The notes: generated by a model not told the origin, from the letters alone. A stretch of DNA of 64,000 nt from Bremerella cremea (GCF_003335505.1 NZ_QPEX01000046.1:372001-436000); one strand, 5' to 3'. Numbered from the stretch's first letter, positions 1-9,024 are shown. Numbers and translations are program-made.

Positions 1-894
1 CCGGTTCAAACTGTTGATACGCGTAGGATACAAATTCCGTGGCCCTCCGTTATCGCAACCAACGCTAAACGCCGGTTGGCCAACTTCCACCGTGTGATTG
101 GCCGCACCAATTGGCATTGGTTTAATCGGAGATTGCGTGCGAATGGCCACCAATGCGACATCGCGATCGAGGTCAAAAGCCAGGACTTCCCCCGGAACGG
201 TCGTTCCCTGCTGGGAATCTTGGTAGGTGATCACTTCCAGTGGACCTTTCCCCTGGGAATCGCGAAACAGGTGCGCACAAGTCAGCACCAACGCTTCGTT
301 CCCTTGAGAATGCACAACCGTGCCGCTACCGTACGAGTGGCCATCGGGATCGGTCACTTTCAACTTGACGCTGGCCTGCATCGCTTGGGCATGAACATCT
401 GCCCCACCACGCGCTGACTGAGCAGCCGCAGCCCCAACGGGTTGTCCAAAAACGGCAGGCTGAACCATGCCACCATGCTGAGGCGATTGCCCACGCGCAA
501 TCCCTGTCGCCGCATTCAGCTGCGGACCAGCTTGGCGAGGCATCGCCTGGTTCGCGATGGGCTGCGGGGCAGGGGTTCGTGGTTTGGCAACTTGGTACAG
601 GTTGATCAAACGGTCGTAGGAAGTGGCTCCTTCAATCTGACCGACGATTTGGTTTCCCGAGACCATCACAAAGTAAGGCAGCCCGCGTACGCCCATTTGT
701 TGCGCCATTTGCGGTTGCTGATCTTTGTCGACAACTTGAACCGGGTAACCAGCTTGCTGCAAACGAGCGATGACTGGCTTCATTTGGTGGCAGTAGACAC
801 ACCAATCGGCGGTGAAGCAGTACAAAACCGAGTCGGCGGCGGCCAATGGGGCCGTGAAGACTAGCAGTAATAAGAGCGAGGTAATCGCCTTCAT
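1..894 (-). CDS. Secreted thioredoxin-fold / trypsin-like protease fusion (3' end cut by window)
   Basis: Reading on the minus strand from ATG at 894 gives 298 codons without a stop before the window edge, so the C-terminus is missing. A GGAGGG ribosome site lies just upstream; the ATG 5 nt earlier hits a stop after two codons. Residues 1-20 are a signal peptide. Residues 22-105 look like a thioredoxin fold with a WCVYC redox motif (Cys32, Cys35) and the cis-Pro region GLPYF near 71-75. A Gln/Pro/Ala-rich linker follows (105-170). Residues 175-298 resemble the first half of a chymotrypsin-fold protease, with His208 in TCAH and Asp245 in DRDVALV. The catalytic Ser would lie beyond the window. 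Likely exported, joining thiol chemistry with proteolysis or chaperoning; the domain order is seen, the function is inferred. Confidence 0.8.
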   Translation of the reverse strand, partial: MKAITSLLLLLVFTAPLAAADSVLYCFTADWCVYCHQMKPVIARLQQAGYPVQVVDKDQQPQMAQQMGVRGLPYFVMVSGNQIVGQIEGATSYDRLINLYQVAKPRTPAPQPIANQAMPRQAGPQLNAATGIARGQSPQHGGMVQPAVFGQPVGAAAAQSARGGADVHAQAMQASVKLKVTDPDGHSYGSGTVVHSQGNEALVLTCAHLFRDSQGKGPLEVITYQDSQQGTTVPGEVLAFDLDRDVALVAIRTQSPIKPMPIGAANHTVEVGQPAFSVGCDNGGPRNLYPTRINSLNR

Positions 895-1331
895 CGCATC
901 CCTCCTTGGAGCGAGTATTTGCCGAACCCTGATTTCAGGGCGATGGTTACCGGTTGGGCCAGCGGGGACAGCCCGGCGATCTCCTGCTGTGCCATCCTGG
1001 CCAGCGGGGGTCGGAAATCGCCGGGACAATGTCCTCAAGAGGTACAATTCCAGCAAGGGCAATCGTGATTGATTTCCCGCAATTTCCGCGAGAAGGCCAG
1101 AAAAACCTCAAGTTCACCCCTGCTATCAGCCGACGGCGCGGTGTGCCAGCGTAGCTTTCTCCCCCTTATCCGTCCGGCGGTTCCCTCGGTATGAGGGGGC
1201 AGTTCCGACCTTTTTAAAGAACACGGGATACACTGGAACAGTTTGCCCCTTGGGATACGAATCCCCAATCAGCCGAACGCGGCTGGCATCCTTTCTGAGT
1301 ACATTTAGCCCCCAAGCATCGTTTCTAATAA
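895..1331. other. Intergenic region between divergent genes
   Basis: About 440 bases between the minus-strand thioredoxin/protease gene and the plus-strand sigma factor. It must hold both promoters. A GGAACA at 1235-1240 resembles an ECF -35 box, but no convincing -10 partner was found, so no promoter is called. The short reading frames here have no recognisable protein features. Confidence 0.4.
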
Positions 1332-1859
1332 ATGAAAGACCTTCCGCAACACGAATCGCCGCCGGTTGATGTCGCGCAACTTGTTGCCGAACATCAGCTT
1401 ACGGTTTGGCGAAGCCTGCGATCTTGGGGGTGTTCCCCTCAAGAGGCGGAAGATCTGACCCAGGAAACCTTTTTAAAGATCCTGGAAAAACCGTTCGAGG
1501 ACCAAGGAGATGCCGCTACAAGGGGGTATCTGCGGACCGTAGCTCGGCACCTGTTGATCGACCGTCGGCGCAAAGAAGGACGACAAACCAACGTCCAAGC
1601 CGTCGAGAACATCGATCAATTTTGGGCCCAGACAGACGATCGGAAGCCGGAAGCATTGTTAGAGATGTTAGGCGAGTGCCTGCAAGCTTTGACCGACCGG
1701 GCCCGTTTGGCGTTGGAGCTTCGGTTTCAAGATCGGAAATCGAGAACGGAAATTGCCGAGGCCCTCGAAATCGGCGAACATGGAGCCAAAAACTTGATGC
1801 AACGTGCCAAGCAGCAGCTGCGCGAGTGCATCGAGGTTAAATTAAAAGAGCAAACCTAA
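1332..1859 (+). CDS. ECF-type sigma-70 family RNA polymerase sigma factor
   Basis: 175 residues, the usual size of an ECF sigma factor with only regions 2 and 4. Region 2 spans about residues 17-85, with the DLTQETFLKIL core of region 2.2 and a basic DRRRKEG patch near the end. Region 4 spans about 115-168, with a helix-turn-helix around RTEIAEALEIGEHGAKNLMQ. It redirects RNA polymerase to a small regulon. The next gene starts 7 bases after the stop and encodes a membrane-anchored DUF1549/DUF1553 protein, so the two are almost certainly co-transcribed; that partner's N-terminal cytoplasmic part may be the anti-sigma. No strong ribosome site is visible before the ATG. Subgroup cannot be assigned by eye. 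Confidence 0.92.
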   Translation: MKDLPQHESPPVDVAQLVAEHQLTVWRSLRSWGCSPQEAEDLTQETFLKILEKPFEDQGDAATRGYLRTVARHLLIDRRRKEGRQTNVQAVENIDQFWAQTDDRKPEALLEMLGECLQALTDRARLALELRFQDRKSRTEIAEALEIGEHGAKNLMQRAKQQLRECIEVKLKEQT

Positions 1860-1866
1860 GTCACCT

Positions 1867-4053
1867 ATGCCTTACGAAGATCCCATCATCGATCCTCTGT
1901 TAGAGGAACTGCTCGGCCAAGAGCAGATGCCGGATCTGACCGCGCGCATCATGCGTGCCCACCAGCAACGACAAGCCGCTGCGGCTTCCCAGCAGAATGG
2001 TGCCCCTGCACAAAACGGACGCGTCAAAGCTCCTCTGTCGCTCGCAGTCAACGCCGCCACCGAAACGATCTCTGATGAACCGGCTGTCGAAGCTCCGACC
2101 AAACGTTCTGGCGAATACAAACGCCGCTTAAAACGACAACGTTTGGTTACCGCCATCGGCTCGCTTTCGCTCAGCTTATGCTTGCTGGTGATGCTGGGTG
2201 GAGTAACCTATTACACCTATCAACGATTTGTGCCAGGGCAAGGCATACCGCTCGCCGCCGACGGGACTGCAAAACCGTCGAGCGGCGCCCGCAACACTGA
2301 AGCAACATCGGACAACAGTCCGCAGCTTGCTAACCATAACGTTTCGCCAGACGATAAGGGATCGCGTGAAAATGGGTTGCCCAGCGTCTCCCCGGCGATG
2401 TCGCTAATGCCTGCCGAGATCGAAACGATCGCCCAGGTTGCTCGCACCGAGAAGGCTGCCCCCAGCTTTGTGGAACCACGTGTCCGCGATAGCCTGAAAC
2501 TGGCCGACGACGAGGTCATTCGCGAGATTGACAATGCGATCGCCACCGCTTGGCAGGCCGAGAAGGTCAAACCTTCCCCTGCCGCCACCGACAACGAATT
2601 CTGCCGCCGCACTTATTTGCAGTTGCTTGGCCGTATTCCCACCGTTGAAGAAATCGAGAGTTACGCCAAGCATCGCGGCAAAAATAAACGCACCTGGCTG
2701 GTCGACGAGATCTTAGGAAACGAGAAATACCAGGCCGAATTCGCTTCGTTTTGGAGTGCTCGTTTCGCGAACATCTTGGTTGGCCGCGCCGGCGGGATGA
2801 GCGATGACAGCCCGATCGATCGCGCCGCTTTAGAAAACTACCTGGCCAGCGCGTTCCAGAAGAACACCCCTTATAACTTGGTAGTGAAAGACTTACTCAC
2901 CGCCACCGGCACCACCAGTCCTGGTAGCGAGAGCTTCAACCCGGCGACCAATTTCCTGGTTAGCATGATCGACGGCGATGCCAAGCTGGCCACGGCCAAG
3001 ACTTGCTCGACGTTTTTGGGGCAACAATTGCAGTGCGCCGAATGCCACAACCACCCGACCAGTGGTTGGGACCAAGAGCAGTTCTGGAGCATGAACGCTT
3101 TCTTCCGGCAAACGAAGCTGGCCAAAGACCGAGAGTCTGGCAAGCTGGCGATTGTCGATCGAGACTTTGTTCAGAACCAAGCATCCGACGCTGGCGAAGT
3201 CTATTACGAACAGCCCAACGGCCTGGTCAAGGTCGCTTATCCGGCTTTCGTCGACGGCACCAAGATTCCGGCCTCAGGCAAGATCCGCGAAGTCGATCGT
3301 CGGCACGAATTGGCACAGCTGATCGTCAATTCCGACGACTTCCCCAAGGCAACCGTCAATCGCATGTGGCAGCACTTCTTTGGTGTAGGCTTTACGCAAC
3401 CGGTCGACGATATGGGGCCCCACAATCCCGCCTCACATCCCGAACTGCTTGACAATCTGGCAGTTCACTTCGCCGAATCAGGCTTCGACATGAAGCGGCT
3501 GATGCGTTGGATTGTGCTTTCCGAGCCGTATGCCCTTTCGAGTCGTCAGATCGATGCGAACCTGGCCGATGATCCCGACGCCGGGCAGCAGCTATTTGCC
3601 CGCTACTACGCTCGCCAGATGGAAGCCGAGCAGCTATTTCACTCGCTGCAAATGCTAGCCAAAAACCCTAGCCGCAACAATGCGATCATCGCTTCCAACG
3701 ATGACCGTCATACGTGGCTCGGGCAGATCAATCAGAAGATGGGAGACGACGAAGACAACGAAACCTCGTCGTTAGATGGCGGTGTCTCACAGTCGCTGTT
3801 GATGATGAACGGTGGTTTAATGCGTCAGGCAACCGATGCTCAAGCTGCCGTGCTGAAAAACGTGATCGCCTCGAAGATGTCTCCGCCGGAAAAGGTCGAA
3901 CACTTGTTCCTCGCGGCACTCTCGCGTCGCCCCACCAAAAAAGAACTCAACGCGATTGGAGAGATCCTAAAATCGCGAAATAACGAAGCTGTCGCCCTGC
4001 AAGACATTTGGTGGGCACTACTCAACAGCAACGAGTTTATTCTCGATCATTGA
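1867..4053 (+). CDS. Membrane-anchored DUF1549/DUF1553 protein, putative anti-sigma partner
   Basis: 728 residues. Residues 1-95 are a charged, probably cytoplasmic segment opening with a PLLEELLG helix. One transmembrane helix lies near 96-118. A Ser/Thr/Asn-rich spacer (120-205) leads to the DUF1549 domain (about 215-430), which carries a CAECH heme-type motif at 390-394. DUF1553 follows (about 470-725), ending in the family-typical ALLNSNEFIL. DUF1549/DUF1553 proteins are abundant in planctomycetes and often sit near DUF1501 proteins and sulfatases; their chemistry is poorly defined. Here the gene follows an ECF sigma factor by 7 bases, and the N-terminal cytoplasmic segment plus membrane helix is the anatomy of an anti-sigma. 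So this may be a sensor whose outer part is the DUF1549/1553 enzyme-like module (inference). The paralogue at 34582-36261 lacks this N-terminal part. Confidence 0.88.
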   Translation: MPYEDPIIDPLLEELLGQEQMPDLTARIMRAHQQRQAAAASQQNGAPAQNGRVKAPLSLAVNAATETISDEPAVEAPTKRSGEYKRRLKRQRLVTAIGSLSLSLCLLVMLGGVTYYTYQRFVPGQGIPLAADGTAKPSSGARNTEATSDNSPQLANHNVSPDDKGSRENGLPSVSPAMSLMPAEIETIAQVARTEKAAPSFVEPRVRDSLKLADDEVIREIDNAIATAWQAEKVKPSPAATDNEFCRRTYLQLLGRIPTVEEIESYAKHRGKNKRTWLVDEILGNEKYQAEFASFWSARFANILVGRAGGMSDDSPIDRAALENYLASAFQKNTPYNLVVKDLLTATGTTSPGSESFNPATNFLVSMIDGDAKLATAKTCSTFLGQQLQCAECHNHPTSGWDQEQFWSMNAFFRQTKLAKDRESGKLAIVDRDFVQNQASDAGEVYYEQPNGLVKVAYPAFVDGTKIPASGKIREVDRRHELAQLIVNSDDFPKATVNRMWQHFFGVGFTQPVDDMGPHNPASHPELLDNLAVHFAESGFDMKRLMRWIVLSEPYALSSRQIDANLADDPDAGQQLFARYYARQMEAEQLFHSLQMLAKNPSRNNAIIASNDDRHTWLGQINQKMGDDEDNETSSLDGGVSQSLLMMNGGLMRQATDAQAAVLKNVIASKMSPPEKVEHLFLAALSRRPTKKELNAIGEILKSRNNEAVALQDIWWALLNSNEFILDH

Positions 4054-4112
4054 GCCCCCTGGGCGGCATCGGCTCGTTTAGCTTAGCCGCCCTCTCTCTT
4101 AGGCAAGCCGTT

Positions 4113-4427
4113 TTAAGCGGCTCGCAGATCGTTCTCCATGCGGGTGAGGGCCTGCATCAGTTGGCTCCATTCGCTGACGATATCGAGCGTCTCGAACTGC
4201 GTAGCGTCGTCATTCTCGAAGCCACGTTCGCTCAACCGCATTGCATCCCCCAAAACCATCGATCCAACCGGTTCCACTTCAGGTAGGTTATCCACGTCCA
4301 ATTCCTCTTCTTCGTTAGGCAAAATGTGTTCCATAGCACGATGAACGGCCCACAACGCGGCTCGGCGAGCATCTGCAGCATCCACAATCAATCGCAACGA
4401 GCCAGACTCGACGTAAAACTTAGCCAT
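4113..4427 (-). CDS. Small acidic conserved hypothetical protein
   Basis: 104 residues, no signal peptide or membrane segment. It begins with a beta-rich MAKFYVESG strand, then an alanine-rich helix (about 17-35), an acidic NEEEELD stretch, and a long C-terminal helix. I do not recognise a named family, though the overall look is that of small planctomycete housekeeping hypotheticals. It converges on the DUF1549/1553 gene, 59 bases apart, and is preceded by a 0.9-kb non-coding stretch. Function unknown. Confidence 0.7.
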   Translation of the reverse strand: MAKFYVESGSLRLIVDAADARRAALWAVHRAMEHILPNEEEELDVDNLPEVEPVGSMVLGDAMRLSERGFENDDATQFETLDIVSEWSQLMQALTRMENDLRAA

Positions 4428-5335
4428 GATGAATGTCCTTCCGTGTATATGTTTGGGTTCTTTCGATAACTTGATTCCCCTTTGGGGCAGTAGTAGTTAT
4501 CGCTGGGCGATTGACACGGCAGGTCACAGCGAGAAATTTTTTGGCGATTGGCGGCAAAAAAGTAGAAAAGCAGACGATTACCAATCTGCGCAAGGCGAGA
4601 GCCGGCCGAACGTCTGCCCCAAGGGATGCGAATAAATCCGCATAACGCTCTGCCGGCTCTTCATAAGCGAAAACGGGGACCCCGCTTCGCTAGAGTGGCA
4701 TCTTGCCACACTTATTAGCCTTACATCTTGTATTGTCGTTTAAGCACTTTCATCGCTCTGTGAAGTGATGAGGGGTGCTTTTGCAGTTGGAGTGGCAGTC
4801 GAGAGGAAAACGCGGCTGCCATCAACCACTTCCCCCTAATGTGACGTAATTGCGAATTTCCCGCAAGCGTCTTAGGCAAGATAATCGACCACTGTGCGGT
4901 CTTCCACCGCTGAGTAGGGAAAGACCGCAGGTATACCGTTCCAATGTAGGTAGACAGCTCGAGTTAAGAAAAACGCAGTTGCCGCTGAATGATCTACCAC
5001 CTCAAGAGAGGTCTGCCCCGTAGTTTAGATCGATTCAGCAAGCAACTGCGTTTTTGTAACGATCCCTGGCAAACGCTTGCGCGGGGAACAAATAGTGAAC
5101 AGTAAAACCATGCCTTTGGGTTATATCCAAACTGCCTCTGGAGTATGAAGAATCGGAAAAATTATCGCGCAGCCTCCAGCTCAGATGCTGATAAAACGGT
5201 GTGGATGGCCGCAGCAGAAAAGCCAGCTTGCAGGTAGAGAGTTGCCTGGGAAGCGTTATCGGCTCGAACGAGACGGGCAAGATTCTAGGATCACGTTTTG
5301 AAACGTGGCCGATCTAAAAAATCCAACCGAGGCTA
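4428..5335. other. Long non-coding stretch rich in hairpins
   Basis: About 900 bases between panD and the 104-residue gene, both on the minus strand. No reading frame here looks protein-like. Several perfect stems are visible: 4598-4606 with 4652-4660 (9 bp, nested inner stem 4626-4630/4639-4643), 4793-4801 with 4813-4821 (9 bp, one G-U), 4895-4903 with 4921-4929 (9 bp), and the 87-base structure at 4969-5055. I compared it by eye with RNase P, tmRNA and SRP RNA signatures and found none. It may hold one or more structured RNAs or terminators. Confidence 0.5.
4969..5055. ncRNA. 87-base extended hairpin with T-run at both ends; small RNA or bidirectional terminator
   Basis: A 14-bp perfect outer stem pairs 4969-4982 with 5042-5055. 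It continues inward with 4984-4990/5033-5039, 4991-4995/5027-5031, then CTAC/GTAG (4994-4997/5020-5023 as an alternative) and a 5-bp stem 4999-5003/5008-5012 closed by an AAGA loop. Five A at the left end and five T at the right make it terminator-like in both directions. It lies about 280 bases past the panD stop, far for a simple terminator, so a folded RNA or a small mobile hairpin element is possible. Strand unknown. Confidence 0.4.
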
Positions 5336-5749
5336 CTAGGTCGCGGAATTCATCGAATCGGATTCGACGATACAGTCGGTTATCCGATTCGCCTGGTCGA
5401 CCAAGATCACCCGAGGCTGGTGCCCGTTGATTTCCTGCTCGGTGTACTGGGCGTAGCAAACGATGATAACCAGGTCGCCTGGGCTCACTAGGTGCGCAGC
5501 AGCCCCGTTGATACCAATCACGCCGGAATCAGCCTCGCCAGGGATGGCATAGGTGGTAAGACGCTTCCCATTGGTGATATTTAAAACATCAACCTGTTCA
5601 TGAGGAAGAATCTGTGCCGCCTCTAGCAGGGTGGAATCGATCGTGATGCTACCCACGTAGTCCAAGTCGGCCTGAGTGACCGTGGCGCGGTGAATTTTGG
5701 ATCGGAGAAAGGTCCGAAGCATTCCACTGCTTTCGTTGTGTGAACCCAT
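5336..5749 (-). CDS. panD: Aspartate 1-decarboxylase proenzyme
   Basis: 137 residues. Converts L-aspartate to beta-alanine for pantothenate and coenzyme A synthesis in the cytoplasm. The pyruvoyl self-cleavage site Gly-Ser is in YVGSITID, and the family landmarks [30 protein letters not shown] and GINGAAAHL are all present. Met10 aligns with the usual PanD start, so the first nine residues may be leader sequence or the true start may be at 5722; neither has a strong ribosome site. It stands alone, with no panB or panC beside it. A strong terminator (5863-5896) separates it from the upstream SnoaL-like gene, so it has its own promoter. Confidence 0.93.
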   Translation of the reverse strand: MGSHNESSGMLRTFLRSKIHRATVTQADLDYVGSITIDSTLLEAAQILPHEQVDVLNITNGKRLTTYAIPGEADSGVIGINGAAAHLVSPGDLVIIVCYAQYTEQEINGHQPRVILVDQANRITDCIVESDSMNSAT

Positions 5750-5862
5750 ATTTCAGTGGGACATGGCAGCCTTGCCTCCCAGGTGGGCCGGAAGGCAATG
5801 CTACTATGAGAATGGCTGTCACAAGCCAAGCCTTTTATTATATCGGATAATACCCGAAATGG

Positions 5863-5896
5863 AAAAAGCCCCCAGGTGGAAACCTGGGGGCTTTTT
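5863..5896 (-). terminator. Rho-independent terminator after the SnoaL-like gene
   Basis: Perfect 15-bp stem, 5863-5877 with 5882-5896, GGAA loop, A-run on one side and T-run on the other. It works in both orientations; it ends the minus-strand gene at 5955-6446 and insulates panD. Confidence 0.9.
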
Positions 5897-5954
5897 TAAA
5901 TTTGGAATGGCTGGGATAGTCTTTGAAATATAAAAAAGAGTCAGATAGGGTTAG

Positions 5955-6446
5955 CTATTCCAAACAAGTATCAACATCACTCTCGACGCTAATTGGCGAC
6001 GAATAATGAAGTTGAGCAATCTTCCAGCCGTCTTCCGTTTGGATCATTACGGCTGTAATTCGCATCGGCACTTCGGCCCGGCGGTAACCGGCTTGGACAT
6101 AGAGATAGCAATCGGTCGCGAGCCAGGCTACCTGACCCATGGTCGAAACACTTCTCCAGCCAAATCGCATCCGCAAGGTGTCTGTTTGTTCCCAATCTCG
6201 GCGAATTTGCCCTAATGCGGCGTTGATCCCGACGTTTCGTTCGTCGCAACCACTGCCCAAAAGGACTACGTCTCGATCAGTGCAAAACAGGTTCAACAAT
6301 CTCCTTTTGTCACGGTTTGCGTAAGCGTCTGCGAAATTGCGCAGCACACTCATCACATCCGCTTCAACGGAAGCAGTTGCATACACGACAATCCCCCTGT
6401 CATGCGCGAGGATGTTTTCCAGCACGAGCGCCGGAGATAGAAGCAA
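5955..6446 (-). CDS. SnoaL/DUF4440-like (NTF2-fold) protein
   Basis: 163 residues. The part from about residue 28 on reads as an NTF2-like alpha+beta barrel: a helix with FADAYANRD, the LLNLFCTDRDVVLLG strand, and a C-terminal strand run EDGWKIAQLHYSSP typical of the DUF4440/SnoaL_3 type. Such proteins bind or isomerise small molecules, or act as accessory domains; the ligand is unknown. The first ~27 residues are not typical and the true start may be Met31. It is monocistronic, followed by a strong terminator and preceded by a 477-base gap. Confidence 0.75.
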   Translation of the reverse strand: MLLSPALVLENILAHDRGIVVYATASVEADVMSVLRNFADAYANRDKRRLLNLFCTDRDVVLLGSGCDERNVGINAALGQIRRDWEQTDTLRMRFGWRSVSTMGQVAWLATDCYLYVQAGYRRAEVPMRITAVMIQTEDGWKIAQLHYSSPISVESDVDTCLE

Positions 6447-6923
6447 GTCGGTAGGGCGGGCCGCATGAAAAGGTCGAGAAACTTTCGTGAGGCTTGAAAG
6501 AACTCTTTGACCTAAGGCAATGTCCGGTTAACTAGCTTGATCGCCGTAGCATCTGGCTAAACACACTCCCTAAGGTGTTTTTTCTTCACCGACGAAAACG
6601 AGGCAGAATTCGTATCGGTTAAGAAATAGAAAAGATAAGGCACGCGTCTGATTTTAATATTCCTTCGGCCAAATCTCCAAGTAGAAACGATCCGGTTGCG
6701 CGGATTAAATCAGAAAGTTTTCTAGAGAAATCCGTTACACTGTGAATAATGGTGCCATATTTTGCCGTAAAGGGTGTTTCCAGCTCGAATGGTAGGTAAA
6801 GGTATTAATACGCGCAAACATGAGTGATTTGGAGCCGCAAAATAATTCTCCACAAAGGCATCGCACTGCGTAGAAAACAGTACTTAGCCTCTTCCCCATC
6901 GCTTCAACATGGGCATTTTGAGG
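6447..6923. other. Intergenic region, no gene seen
   Basis: About 480 bases between the SpoIIE-type phosphatase stop and the SnoaL-like gene start, both on the minus strand. It should contain the SnoaL-gene promoter. No convincing reading frame, RNA fold or repeat was found. Confidence 0.4.
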
Positions 6924-8006
6924 CTAATCAGGGTCACCAATCTTGATAATGACCGCCGTCAGGTCGTCTTGCGGTCGAGGTGACGCAGCGAAGCGGCTCA
7001 CTTCGCGATCGAGCATTTCAACCAGTTGGGTAGCGCTCAGCTGCCGGCTCGACGAAACGAGTTCGCCAATCCGGACCGTCCCAAACTGGCTGCCGTCTCG
7101 CCCAATGGTCTCTTGGATTCCGTCGGTGCAAAAAACCAGAATCTGGCCTCTTTCTAACGGCAGAGACTTCGCTTCTGGGAATACGAAATCGTTGATAATC
7201 CCCAGTGGCGGTCCACTTCGCTCCATCTCCACAACGGTGGCATCTGGTTGAATCAAAAGCCCATTCTGGCCGGCGCCCAGGTACTCGATACGCTGCTGTT
7301 CGAGATCAAGCCGGACGACAATCGCTGTGATGAAATCCCCCGTTTCCACATCTTCGCTGATCTCGGAATTCCAAGTCGTCAGGATCGGGCGTACGTGTTC
7401 CTGCGTTCGCGCAATCCCACGGAAATAGGAACGAGCCGTGGTCATTAACAACGCTGGGGCCAGCCCGTGCCCACACACATCGGCCACGGTAACCAACAGG
7501 CAGCGGGGATCAATCTGCACGAAATCAAAATAGTCGCCACTGGTCCATTCCGCTGGACGCGAAAGAAATGCGATGTCGAGCCCAGCAATCTGAGGCGCCG
7601 TACTAGGGAGCAAATTCGCTTGCACACGATGTGCCAGTTGCAATTCCTCGCGGCTATGCTGCACCTCTCGATTGAGCTGGGCATTTTCACTGGCCAAAAG
7701 CTGCCGAGCGGCGGCGTTCTCTTGAAAGAGCGGCTCGATGGTGGCAATTCCCGCGAAAAAGAGGATCGACGTCAGCAGGGTCGCACAAGTTTGCAGCCAC
7801 AACGTCAGTTCGCTGGCGATTGCCTCTGGCGGATGCCGAATCGTCTCGACCAGGCTCACACCAATCCACAACACCATCAAGATGCCAGCCCCGGAAATGA
7901 AGAGCCAGGCGAAGCGTCGGTGATAGATCGTATTCAAACGCAACGCCAAAACGACGGCGGCAAACTGAAAGAGGGCAGCGAGCCCCAAAACAATCGTAAA
8001 TGCCAT
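6924..8006 (-). CDS. Membrane-anchored PP2C-type (SpoIIE) serine phosphatase
   Basis: 360 residues from the ATG at 8006; a longer TTG-start reading to 8090 is possible but adds atypical residues. Three or four transmembrane helices occupy about 3-22, 33-52 and 70-92. A short coiled coil (95-130) leads to the RsbU-type linker LAHRVQANLLP, then the SpoIIE/PP2C_2 domain (145-355). Metal-binding landmarks are present: SGDYFD (Asp158), ADVCGHG (Asp176), FCTDGIQE and PQDDLT. Such proteins dephosphorylate anti-anti-sigma or STAS-type partners in stress signalling. It lies downstream of a histidine kinase gene on the same strand (102 bases from this start), so the two probably work together. Confidence 0.88.
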   Translation of the reverse strand: MAFTIVLGLAALFQFAAVVLALRLNTIYHRRFAWLFISGAGILMVLWIGVSLVETIRHPPEAIASELTLWLQTCATLLTSILFFAGIATIEPLFQENAAARQLLASENAQLNREVQHSREELQLAHRVQANLLPSTAPQIAGLDIAFLSRPAEWTSGDYFDFVQIDPRCLLVTVADVCGHGLAPALLMTTARSYFRGIARTQEHVRPILTTWNSEISEDVETGDFITAIVVRLDLEQQRIEYLGAGQNGLLIQPDATVVEMERSGPPLGIINDFVFPEAKSLPLERGQILVFCTDGIQETIGRDGSQFGTVRIGELVSSSRQLSATQLVEMLDREVSRFAASPRPQDDLTAVIIKIGDPD

Positions 8007-8108
8007 TGTGCGGCCATTCCCAAAGCAAATCGCTATCCAAGTGGCTTGGTTGACGACGGAACCCTCACGACAAACGAGACCGCACAACAAGCGTCAGGCG
8101 AGAGGAGC

Positions 8109-8849
8109 TTAGGAGACCGCTACCTGGAAATGCAATGTCAGCTTGGTCCCTTGCTGCGGGGCACTGTCGATATCCAGCTTAGCTTCTAGCAGCTCTGCCT
8201 TGTGCTGCAAACTTCGCAAACCGTGGCTGACCAGCGAAGCCGATTGAGGATCGAAACCAATTCCGTTGTCGTGAATCGTGGCAACAATCGACCTCTCAGC
8301 AGCATGTACCGACACTTCGATTTGCGTTGCTTCGCTGTGCTTCCGCGCATTGTTGATCGCTTCTTGTAGAAAACGAAACAGGGTTGTCCGTTGCCAAGTC
8401 GGCAGAGGTGGCAACTGGTTGTCGATGTCTAAACGAACCTGCGCGTTCGATGGAGATGGAACGAGCAAAAATTCTTCGAGCGCCGCCGCCAGCCCTTCTT
8501 CATCCAAGCGTTTGGGATTGAGCCCCTGAATCAGACGTCGCGATTCGGCCAATGCTTCTTCCAAGATCGCTCGGCAGCGTTCCAAGGCCGTTCGGTCTGG
8601 CTTCTCCCAGTTAAACGATTCCAGGAATAACAGCGCTGCGGTGATCTGTTGGGTCAGACCGTCGTGTATCTCGTAGCCGACCGATTGCCGCCATTTTTCT
8701 AAGTGCTCTATATAACGCCACAAATCAGCCTGGGCTTGATGGCTGAGAGGTGTTAATCTTCTGTCACCACTACCTTGGGGGTCTTCAGGAGCGGGGCCGC
8801 AAGGTTCTTGCGAACAGGGAATCGGCGGTTTCAGTGAGTTGGAACCCAT
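8109..8849 (-). CDS. Soluble NarX/LiaS-type sensor histidine kinase
   Basis: 246 residues from ATG at 8849. Upstream in-frame starts at 8996 (ATG) and 9014 (TTG) exist, but they would crowd the promoter of the divergent HEAT gene and add low-quality sequence. A HisKA_3 dimerisation helix carries the phospho-acceptor His62 in YEIHDGLTQQ. The HATPase_c domain follows, with the N-box LQEAINNARKHS, G1 box DNGIGFD and the SHGLRSL G2 region. No membrane segment or sensor domain is seen, so input likely comes through a partner. HisKA_3 kinases pair with NarL-family regulators; one lies about 15 kb away at 23507-24139, but linkage is only a guess. It is followed by a SpoIIE phosphatase gene. Confidence 0.85.
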   Translation of the reverse strand: MGSNSLKPPIPCSQEPCGPAPEDPQGSGDRRLTPLSHQAQADLWRYIEHLEKWRQSVGYEIHDGLTQQITAALLFLESFNWEKPDRTALERCRAILEEALAESRRLIQGLNPKRLDEEGLAAALEEFLLVPSPSNAQVRLDIDNQLPPLPTWQRTTLFRFLQEAINNARKHSEATQIEVSVHAAERSIVATIHDNGIGFDPQSASLVSHGLRSLQHKAELLEAKLDIDSAPQQGTKLTLHFQVAVS

Positions 8850-9024
8850 TTGGCTAGTTGCTAAAGCAATCCTTGCGTTGGGAATTTGAGTGAGCCTGGA
8901 AATTAAGACTGCCCCCCAGATAGCATGATACCCCCATGTGGGTGGAATAGTAGGCGCATTTTCATAAATGGCGGGTATTTTCTGCAAATCGGGCATACTG
9001 CCCTGATCTCTCAAGGAGAACTAT

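Noticed and set aside
1235-1240. GGAACA as an ECF promoter
   Set aside because: No matching -10 at the right spacing.
5035-5280. 81-codon minus-strand reading frame
   Set aside because: Composition and lack of ribosome site look random; it overlaps the hairpin region.
4428-5335. RNase P, tmRNA or SRP RNA
   Set aside because: Known conserved cores were not found on either strand.
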